Origin: Candidatus Nanopelagicales bacterium
GTDB taxonomy: Bacteria > Actinomycetota > Actinomycetes > S36-B12 > UBA5976
NCBI GenBank assembly: GCA_030831445.1
Contig: JAURLB010000111.1
Coordinates: forward strand, 1-5,211
Direction: 5' to 3'
Length of the DNA: 5,211 nt
Of the stretch, positions 1 through 4,651 are shown piece after piece. Below the pieces are notes generated by a model. The model was not told the DNA's origin and made no database searches. It saw only the letters and a list, made by a program, of their open reading frames with translations. The position numbers and the translations under genes are program-made. Each line of letters starts with the position of its first letter. Position 1 is the stretch's first letter.

Positions 1-324
1 AGAGCCGATTGCCGATAACCCACCATCAGCAAAGATCAGGGTTTGTAAGCCAAGTACAACCACCATTGCAAGTAGTCCAGCCCAAGGCCCAACCAAGATA
101 GTGGCAAGGGCTCCGCCTAAGAGATGGCCACTTGTTCCAATGGCAACTGGGAAGTTCAACATTTGGGCTGCAAAGATAAAGACCGCTGTGAGACCGACCA
201 TTGGTGCGACCTCAGCCTCTATTGAACCCTTAGATTTCTTAAGCGCAACTGCGGTTGCAGAGGCCGCAAGCACGACTGTTCCAAGCGATACTGGGGCATT
301 GAGAAACCCATCGGGAATATGCAC
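1..324 (-). CDS. nikM: Nickel/cobalt ECF transporter S-component, CbiM/NikM family (5' part; continues past the left edge)
   Basis: Membrane-embedded substrate-binding subunit of an energy-coupling-factor importer for Ni2+ or Co2+. It would work with small subunit N, transmembrane subunit Q and ATPase O, probably encoded beyond the left edge. The first 108 residues are present, starting from GTG at 324-322. The N-terminus reads (M)HIPDGFL, the CbiM/NikM signature in which the amino terminus and His2 bind the metal. A second family metal ligand, His67, lies in the motif GTSGHLLGG and has the same number as in the structurally studied Thermoanaerobacter NikM2. The rest is hydrophobic helices, with GGALATILVGPWAG at residues 70-83 and the conserved LQTLIFADGG at 93-102. 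An in-frame TAG four codons upstream and the obligatory His2 fix the start. There is no Shine-Dalgarno sequence, so translation is probably leaderless. The family is certain. Nickel rather than cobalt is inferred from the upstream Nur operator, so cbiM would be the cautious name. Confidence 0.93.
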   Translation of the reverse strand, partial: MHIPDGFLNAPVSLGTVVLAASATAVALKKSKGSIEAEVAPMVGLTAVFIFAAQMLNFPVAIGTSGHLLGGALATILVGPWAGLLAMVVVLGLQTLIFADGGLSAIGS

Positions 325-359
325 GCGGTGAGGCTATCAGGATTTACACACTATTGCAA
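324..359 (-). promoter_or_regulatory. Putative leaderless promoter of the nikM/cbiM gene
   Basis: Reading the minus strand, a -10-like TAGCCT (plus positions 331-336) sits exactly 6 nt before the GTG start codon. With a 17-bp spacer, a -35-like TTGCAA lies at 354-359. This would place transcription initiation at or next to the first base of GTG. That is consistent with the lack of any ribosome binding site and with the frequent leaderless mRNAs of actinobacteria. The -35 hexamer is the left half of the Nur-type operator, so a bound repressor would directly block RNA polymerase. The elements are visible in the sequence; the start of transcription is inferred. Confidence 0.55.
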
Positions 360-372
360 AAGGTTTGCAATA
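352..372. promoter_or_regulatory. Nur-type operator (nickel uptake regulator box), perfect inverted repeat
   Basis: A perfect inverted repeat with 9-bp arms at 352-360 and 364-372 around a 3-bp centre. Written as half-sites it is TTGCAA-N5-TTGCAA (354-359 and 365-370), identical to the published consensus for Nur, the nickel-sensing Fur-family repressor of Streptomyces coelicolor (tTGCaa-N5-ttGCAA). It stands in front of a nickel/cobalt ECF transporter gene and covers that gene's likely -35 element, as expected for Ni-dependent repression. It also directly abuts the ribosome binding site of the divergent photolyase gene. The match and position are seen in the sequence; the identity of the regulator is inferred because no nur gene is in the window. 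Confidence 0.8.
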
Positions 373-380
373 AGGAGGTG
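372..380 (+). promoter_or_regulatory. Perfect Shine-Dalgarno sequence deciding the photolyase start
   Basis: AAGGAGGTG is fully complementary to the conserved 3' end of 16S rRNA. The core GGAGG ends 5 nt before the GTG at 384-386, which selects that codon as the translation start instead of the in-frame TTG at 354. The latter lies inside the Nur-like operator and has no ribosome binding site. The first base of this site is the last base of the operator's right arm. Confidence 0.88.
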
Positions 381-383
381 GGA

Positions 384-1871
384 GTGCGACTTCTCTACAT
401 CTCCCATGACCAGCTCTCGTTCTCTCATGGGCTTTTGGCAACAGCGGATCCAAAAACTGATGTTGTTGTCATGGTTGAAAGCAAGCGCATGCTTGAATCT
501 AAAAAATGGCACCGGCAACGTCTATGGTTTTTACTCTCTGCTGCCCGTCACTTTGCAGATGAACTGACAACCAAAGGGTTTCAGGTTCATTATGTCAAAG
601 CAGCAACCACGATTGCTGGGATTGAACTGGTGATGACAGAGACTGAAATTCGAGATGTTCATGCCAATGAACCACTCTCACATCGGCTTCAAGACAATCT
701 CACTTCTGCTGGCATCACGTTGCATCCTCATAATTTCTTTTTGATAAGTAGAACTGACTTTCTAGATTGGGCTAGAACGCAAAAACACCTGAAGATGGAA
801 AACTTCTATCGATTCCAACGTAAACGCCTTGATGTATTAATGGATGGCGACGATCCAGTCGGTGGACAATGGAACTTTGATAAAGACAATCGACTTCCTC
901 CTCCAAAGAATCACACGTGGCCAGTGCCTCTCTACTTTGAATTAGATGAGATTGATCGAGAAGTCCTCAAAGACATTGAACATCTGGATCTCTACGGAGA
1001 AATACCGGAAGGTGATTTTGCACCAACACGAAGTGCTGCACTTCAACAGCTCAATCACTTTCTCAAAACGTCTCTGAATGACTTTGGCCCATATGAAGAT
1101 TGTGTGCCGAATGATTCATGGAATGTGAATCACTCACTCTTAAGCCCCTATATGAATGTTGGGTTACTCAATCCAGCAGAAATAATCGAGAAAGCCTTGG
1201 ACTATGCAGAGAACCATGAGGTTTCCTTGGCATCACTTGAAGGTTTTATTCGGCAAATCATTGGCTGGCGTGAATATGTCAATGGTGTGTACTGGTTTTT
1301 TGAACCTGAATACAAATCTCTCAATTCGCTCAATGCCAATCGAGAACTTCCAGAGTTTTTCTATGATCCTGAGAAGACTCAGATGAATTGTCTCTCATCA
1401 ACTGTGAGCGATGTGATGAAAAGAGGATGGGTTCATCACATCCCGCGCCTCATGATTCTCTCGAATTTTGCAACTCTTGCTGGTATTGATCCGCAAGCAT
1501 TCTTGGGCTGGATGCGCGAGATGTTTATTGATGCGGCTGATTGGGTAATGGTGCCAAATGTCATCGGGATGGGTGTTCATGCGGATGATGGCAGAATGAT
1601 GACAAAGCCCTACATCTCTGCCGGTGCCTACATCAAGAAAATGACAAACTACTGCAACGGCTGTGCATTTAATCCAAGTAAGAGGACAGGTAACGACGCC
1701 TGCCCATTCACAACCTTGTACTGGAATTTTTTGGATGAGCATAAAGATACTTTCTCATCGAATCAGCGAATGTGGCAGCAATACAGCGGATTAAAGCGGC
1801 TTTCAGATCTTGAAGATGTGAAAGAACAAGCAAAGGTTGTCCTTCAAAAGCTTGAAGACAATACCCTTTAG
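384..1871 (+). CDS. phrB: Iron-sulfur bacterial photolyase/cryptochrome (FeS-BCP, PhrB-like (6-4) photolyase)
   Basis: Cytosolic FAD enzyme of the DPRP/FeS-BCP class (COG3046), which uses light to repair UV-induced (6-4) photoproducts; some members act as photoreceptors. From GTG384 it has 495 residues, close to Agrobacterium PhrB (507). An N-terminal antenna domain (about residues 1-130, opening LLYISHDQLS) precedes the family motifs MENFYRFQRKR (138-148) and LMDG..P.GGQWNFD (152-166), then the helical FAD domain. Cys336, Cys424, Cys427 and Cys440 have the same spacing (88, 3 and 13) as the four [4Fe-4S] ligands of PhrB; the last three are in YCNGC...NDACPFTTLYWNFL. His351-His352 in HHIPRLM match the catalytic His pair His365/His366. 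The usual class cofactor beside FAD is a ribityllumazine antenna. The stop overlaps that of the convergent tspO. The upstream Nur-like box could influence expression. FeS-BCP class is very secure; (6-4) specificity is inferred from the family. Confidence 0.95.
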   Translation: MRLLYISHDQLSFSHGLLATADPKTDVVVMVESKRMLESKKWHRQRLWFLLSAARHFADELTTKGFQVHYVKAATTIAGIELVMTETEIRDVHANEPLSHRLQDNLTSAGITLHPHNFFLISRTDFLDWARTQKHLKMENFYRFQRKRLDVLMDGDDPVGGQWNFDKDNRLPPPKNHTWPVPLYFELDEIDREVLKDIEHLDLYGEIPEGDFAPTRSAALQQLNHFLKTSLNDFGPYEDCVPNDSWNVNHSLLSPYMNVGLLNPAEIIEKALDYAENHEVSLASLEGFIRQIIGWREYVNGVYWFFEPEYKSLNSLNANRELPEFFYDPEKTQMNCLSSTVSDVMKRGWVHHIPRLMILSNFATLAGIDPQAFLGWMREMFIDAADWVMVPNVIGMGVHADDGRMMTKPYISAGAYIKKMTNYCNGCAFNPSKRTGNDACPFTTLYWNFLDEHKDTFSSNQRMWQQYSGLKRLSDLEDVKEQAKVVLQKLEDNTL

Positions 1872-2335
1872 TTCAACTGCCAATAACCATACGAAAGTGC
1901 TGACGCGATAATCAACCAAGCCTGATACGGCAATAAAAACCATGCAATCACAAGTTGACTCATGAATGTAAGTATCAGAATGCCAAACGTGAACAGTGCA
2001 GCAGCGATGAGGGCATAACTTGCAATCTCTAGATTATGTGGAACATAAAAATAATAAGACCACGCAATAGCTGATGTCACACTTGCAATCAGCAACAAGA
2101 TCCATAGACTCGCAATCATTGGCTTTGCTCTCAGCATTACTTGCACACCAGCCGTCGCCAACACGATGAAGTTATAGGGCCAAATCAGTCCAAAAAGCCA
2201 ATTAGGAGGCTGAAAACTAGGACGGTTCAAACTTTGATACCACGAATTGGAACTTGACACCCACACACCTGATAACACGGCGTACGCAATGACTACCGCA
2301 ATTACAACTACTACTGCAAGAGTTCGCCACGTCAC
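1868..2335 (-). CDS. tspO: TspO/MBR family tryptophan-rich sensory protein
   Basis: Integral membrane protein that binds porphyrins/haem. In bacteria TspO is linked to regulation or clearance of tetrapyrroles and to photo-oxidative or salt stress. The 155-residue length is typical. About five hydrophobic segments are visible, the first near residues 5-24. The hallmark region between helices 1 and 2 is complete: WY at 32-33, then NRPSFQPPNWLFG (37-49) and IWPY (51-54). An aromatic WSYYFY stretch (92-97) and a C-terminus ending in YWQLN are also family-like. Translation starts at GTG 2335-2333; an in-frame TAG sits four codons upstream, and GGAAGA touching the start is too close to be a normal ribosome binding site, so a leaderless start is likely. 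The gene converges on the photolyase with a 4-bp overlap including both stop codons, and diverges from nhaA. Family assignment is secure; the ligand and role are inferred. Confidence 0.92.
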   Translation of the reverse strand: MTWRTLAVVVVIAVVIAYAVLSGVWVSSSNSWYQSLNRPSFQPPNWLFGLIWPYNFIVLATAGVQVMLRAKPMIASLWILLLIASVTSAIAWSYYFYVPHNLEIASYALIAAALFTFGILILTFMSQLVIAWFLLPYQAWLIIASALSYGYWQLN

Positions 2336-2370
2336 TCTTCCACGCTACACCCAAGTGGAGGATTGAACAA
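2335..2370 (-). promoter_or_regulatory. Putative leaderless promoter of tspO
   Basis: On the minus strand TAGCGT (plus 2342-2347), a TANNNT-type -10 element, lies exactly 6 nt before the GTG start. A weak -35-like TTGTTC (plus 2365-2370) lies 17 bp further upstream. The spacing is the same as at the nikM/cbiM gene in this window. The -10 is a reasonable match, but the -35 matches only half the consensus. Confidence 0.42.
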
Positions 2371-2377
2371 TAAAGAT

Positions 2378-2390
2378 TAGATTTACCCTA
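2378..2390 (+). promoter_or_regulatory. Putative -10 element giving a leaderless nhaA transcript
   Basis: TAGATT at 2378-2383 fits the actinobacterial TANNNT -10 pattern and ends 6 nt before the nhaA ATG at 2390. The intervening TACCCT contains no Shine-Dalgarno sequence. No good -35 is seen at 16-18 bp upstream, which weakens the call. The 54-bp spacer (2336-2389) would carry both this and the divergent tspO promoter. Confidence 0.38.
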
Positions 2391-3637
2391 TGGAGATTTT
2401 AGGAATTGTCGTACTTATTCTGCTCTCCTATGTAGTCTGGAGATTGCGCAATCGACCGAAGAAACTTGGTCGACGGTGGCTCGCTGAAGCACTCAATCAA
2501 GAAACAACCGGTGGTGCAATACTTTTAGTTGCAGCAATTGCAGCCATGATTATCGCCAATACCTCTCTATCTGATACGTATTTCACAATTCGTGATACGT
2601 ACATCGGATTCGATGCCCTTCACCTCAATCTCACAATAGGAAAATGGGCAGCAGACGGACTATTGGCAATCTTCTTTTTTGTTGCAGGCATGGAGTTGAA
2701 ACACGAGTTGACTGTTGGCACACTCAGTAATCCACGGCGTGCGGCAGTACCAATTGCCGCAGCACTCGGCGGAATGATTGTTCCAGCAACAATCTTTGTG
2801 GGGTTCAACTTCAGTAATCCCACCGCACTCAATGGTTGGGCGATTCCGATGGCGACTGATATCGCATTTGCGCTTGCTGTCCTGGCAGTTGCAGGTTCAA
2901 AGTTGCCGGTAGCAGTCAGAGCATTCTTGCTGACACTAGCAGTCGTTGATGATCTCGGTGCAATCCTGGTGATTGCTCTCTTTTACACACTTTCTCTCAA
3001 CACACTTGCATTACTTGCATCAGTTGCTGCAATCGCGCTCTTTGGAGTGCTCCATTACAAAGGGTATGCGCGATGGTGGAATGCACTTCCCTTAGCGCTC
3101 TTTGCCTGGACGATGATGCACGCAAGTGGTGTGCACGCAACAGTTGCAGGACTAGCACTTGGATTATTGATTCCGATTTCAAGAAACGAAGACAAACCCT
3201 CTGTGTATTCAGAGCGCTATGAAAAGACATGGCACCCAATTTCTGCAGGTTTTGCCGTGCCACTCTTCGCATTCTTTGCGGCAGGAGTGAACATTTCGGA
3301 AGTTGGAATTGACAATCTGGACTTGAATCTAGGATTGGGAATAACTCTTGGATTGCTACTCGGTAAACCATTGGGGATTTTTGGTGGAGCCTGGATTGCA
3401 ACAAGACTTTCGCGTGCTGAACTCAATCCAGACATTCGTTGGCGTGATGTTCAAGCAATTGGATTACTCGGCGGGATTGGATTTACTGTCTCACTCTTGA
3501 TCACTGAATTGGCCTTTAGAGATTCACTCTCGCAGCTTGCCGAAGGAAAACTCGCAGTGTTTGCTGCAAGTGTTATTGCTGCAATCCTTGCATCAATACT
3601 TTTGGTTTCTCGAGGAAAATCAATACTCAATGACTGA
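2390..3637 (+). CDS. nhaA: Na+/H+ antiporter NhaA with an extra N-terminal membrane helix
   Basis: Cytoplasmic-membrane antiporter that exchanges internal Na+ (or Li+) for external protons, for pH and sodium homeostasis. The core matches NhaA from QETTGGAILLVAA (about residue 37) to the C-terminus. The ion-binding aspartates are Asp157 in ATDIAFAL and Asp187-Asp188 in VVDDLGA, with the same 30-residue gap as E. coli Asp133/Asp163. Lys326 in LLLGKPLG corresponds to the essential Lys300, and His249 in SGVHATVAG to the pH-sensor region His225. At 415 residues it exceeds E. coli NhaA (388), mainly because of an N-terminal hydrophobic segment (residues 2-17) followed by a basic stretch, RLRNRPKKLGRR (18-29). 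An in-frame TAG four codons upstream of ATG2390 rules out a longer start. No Shine-Dalgarno sequence is present, so the mRNA may be leaderless. The last eight bases overlap the next gene. Function is very likely intact. Confidence 0.96.
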   Translation: MEILGIVVLILLSYVVWRLRNRPKKLGRRWLAEALNQETTGGAILLVAAIAAMIIANTSLSDTYFTIRDTYIGFDALHLNLTIGKWAADGLLAIFFFVAGMELKHELTVGTLSNPRRAAVPIAAALGGMIVPATIFVGFNFSNPTALNGWAIPMATDIAFALAVLAVAGSKLPVAVRAFLLTLAVVDDLGAILVIALFYTLSLNTLALLASVAAIALFGVLHYKGYARWWNALPLALFAWTMMHASGVHATVAGLALGLLIPISRNEDKPSVYSERYEKTWHPISAGFAVPLFAFFAAGVNISEVGIDNLDLNLGLGITLGLLLGKPLGIFGGAWIATRLSRAELNPDIRWRDVQAIGLLGGIGFTVSLLITELAFRDSLSQLAEGKLAVFAASVIAAILASILLVSRGKSILND

Positions 3638-4085
3638 GTTGATACCAGAGAATCTCTGGAGTGACTATTGCCAAACTCGATTACTCTTCGTCCTCAACTC
3701 CCAGCACTACCGACTTCTACCAAGGGAATCAGGTGACAACACCTGGCCTTGGACTAATGACATCACAGATGTGTTTATTCTGAGTGCGATTCATCCACGC
3801 AGCAAGCAAAGTACTGACGATGAGATAGTGCGACTCAACCAACAAATGGCAAACTCTCTTGATGAACTCTCTTTGAACTACATGATGTGTATTGGAAAAC
3901 CAGCACGTGACGACTGGCCTGAAGAAGAGTCTTTCCTCATCACCAATGCCACTGAGTCAACAATCATCAAGCGGTGTCAAGACTTTGATCAGAATGCATA
4001 CTTCCATTGGACTAAAGACTTTTGGTCAGTTAAAGGCATATTCGGTCCACAAACATACTTCACTAATTGGATCCTAGAGAATTAG
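3630..4085 (+). CDS. DUF3293-type protein of unknown function
   Basis: Small soluble protein of 151 residues with no signal peptide or membrane helix. The pattern resembles the DUF3293 family: an early tyrosine-containing segment (WSDYCQTRLLF, residues 10-20), a core DVFILSAIHPRSKQSTDDE in which the usual form is an 'AWNP' type motif, then a run of N and L residues, a W..E.SFLI segment near residues 94-101, and FDQNAYFHW near residues 117-125. No catalytic function is established for this family. The chosen start ATG3630 lies within the end of nhaA (ATGACTGA contains both the start and the nhaA stop), so the two genes are probably co-transcribed and perhaps translationally coupled. A GAGGA at 3612-3616 is rather far upstream (13 nt) for a standard ribosome binding site, in keeping with coupling. 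Longer in-frame starts would run deep into nhaA and are not needed. The family call is from memory of the pattern, not a search. Confidence 0.8.
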   Translation: MTELIPENLWSDYCQTRLLFVLNSQHYRLLPRESGDNTWPWTNDITDVFILSAIHPRSKQSTDDEIVRLNQQMANSLDELSLNYMMCIGKPARDDWPEEESFLITNATESTIIKRCQDFDQNAYFHWTKDFWSVKGIFGPQTYFTNWILEN

Positions 4086-4203
4086 ATTCTGCCGTTAAGG
4101 GAATGTGCTTGGTGCACGATTCTCAGGCAAGATACCATTTTTCATCACCATTTAGTGGCATCATATGTAACTCAAATATTGACTTTGGCTGTGAGGTGTC
4201 GCT
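4086..4203. other. Intergenic gap between the DUF3293 gene and the VOC gene
   Basis: A 118-bp non-coding stretch. It holds one short imperfect hairpin (4101-4122) near its left end and a ribosome binding site at its right end (GAGG, 4193-4196, 7 nt before the ATG at 4204). No clear -10/-35 pair could be identified for the VOC gene, although a separate promoter is plausible given the gap length. No small open reading frame with a ribosome binding site was seen. Confidence 0.6.
4101..4122 (+). terminator. Possible weak hairpin terminator after the nhaA/DUF3293 unit
   Basis: GAATGTGC pairs with GCAC-G-ATTC around a 5-nt loop, giving eight base pairs with a single bulged G at 4118. It begins 15 nt after the stop of the DUF3293-type gene, a suitable place for a terminator. 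There is no T-tract directly after it; the first run of Ts (4138-4142) is 15 nt further on. It is thus not a canonical intrinsic terminator and could be chance or an mRNA 3'-end structure. Confidence 0.25.
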
Positions 4204-4623
4204 ATGGGTCTGGCTTTTCGCACTGTAATTGTTTTTGATGCACAAGATTTGGAATCAGAGAGTTCCTTTTGGGCTGGCCTCCTCGGCGGTACTGTGTTGA
4301 AAGAGGAAACATGGCATTCTCTCATTGATTCGACTGGGGAGTGGAAAATGGGATTTCAGTTAAATCCTTCACACAGAAAACCAGAGTGGCCCAGTGGCGA
4401 TCAACAGCAACAAATTCACCTAGACCTTCACACGAATACTCCAGAAGAGATGCATAAAAGAATCATGGCATTGGGTGGAATACTTCTTCAATCTACAGAT
4501 TCTTTTGACACAAGCGAAGGTTTTCGGGTGTATTCAGACCCTGCCGGTCATCCATTCTGTGTTGGCTGGGGACATCCCAGTCGTGAAGAAGTTAAAGAAA
4601 TTGTCAAAAATATCGACTCATGA
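4204..4623 (+). CDS. VOC-superfamily, glyoxalase-like domain protein
   Basis: Cytosolic 139-residue protein of the vicinal-oxygen-chelate fold, most like the actinobacterial Glyoxalase_6-type single-domain proteins. The specific substrate is unknown. Family signs are an initial beta strand (FRTVIVFDAQD), FWAGLLGG (residues 22-29), then W.L....GEW..GFQ, WP before the second half, HLDLHT (72-77), a helix ending in ALGG, and the terminal VYSDPAGHPFCVGW (about 109-122). The two paired beta-alpha-beta-beta-beta modules are both present, so it is full length. His72 is in a position often used for metal binding in VOC enzymes, but the other usual ligands are not obvious, so a metal site cannot be asserted. 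Start ATG4204 is supported by GAGG 7 nt upstream. It lies 118 bp after the DUF3293 gene on the same strand and converges on the TauE-like gene. Calling it lactoylglutathione lyase would be over-annotation. Confidence 0.85.
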   Translation: MGLAFRTVIVFDAQDLESESSFWAGLLGGTVLKEETWHSLIDSTGEWKMGFQLNPSHRKPEWPSGDQQQQIHLDLHTNTPEEMHKRIMALGGILLQSTDSFDTSEGFRVYSDPAGHPFCVGWGHPSREEVKEIVKNIDS

Positions 4624-4651
4624 GATTATGTTGTTTTGAGCCTTTGTAAAT

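Noticed and set aside
354..383. In-frame TTG at 354 as the photolyase start, adding 10 residues
   Set aside because: It lies within the Nur-like inverted repeat, has no ribosome binding site, and the extra residues are unlike the family. GTG384 has a perfect Shine-Dalgarno at ideal spacing and begins right where the family's first beta strand begins.
101..567. Plus-strand reading frames at 101-331 and 319-567
   Set aside because: The first is antisense to the clear CbiM/NikM coding frame. The second overlaps the photolyase in another frame and resembles no known family.
1398..1742. Minus-strand open frame inside the photolyase gene
   Set aside because: It lies fully antisense to the most conserved iron-sulfur and histidine motif region, whose coding frame explains the sequence.
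2997..3435. Two minus-strand open frames inside nhaA
   Set aside because: They lie opposite strongly conserved NhaA helices and have no family-like features, so they are shadows of the real frame.
3537..3629. Longer start for the DUF3293-type gene within nhaA
   Set aside because: The added 31 residues would be encoded in an alternative frame of the conserved NhaA end. ATG3630 gives a family-like length and a typical coupled overlap.
4134..4153. Direct repeat ACCATTT at 4134-4140 and 4147-4153
   Set aside because: Only 7 bp, AT-rich and not extended on either side; likely chance in a non-coding gap.
4624..4651. Bidirectional terminator between the VOC gene and the TauE-like gene
   Set aside because: The 28-bp spacer is T-rich on the plus strand but contains no stem of useful length that I could find.
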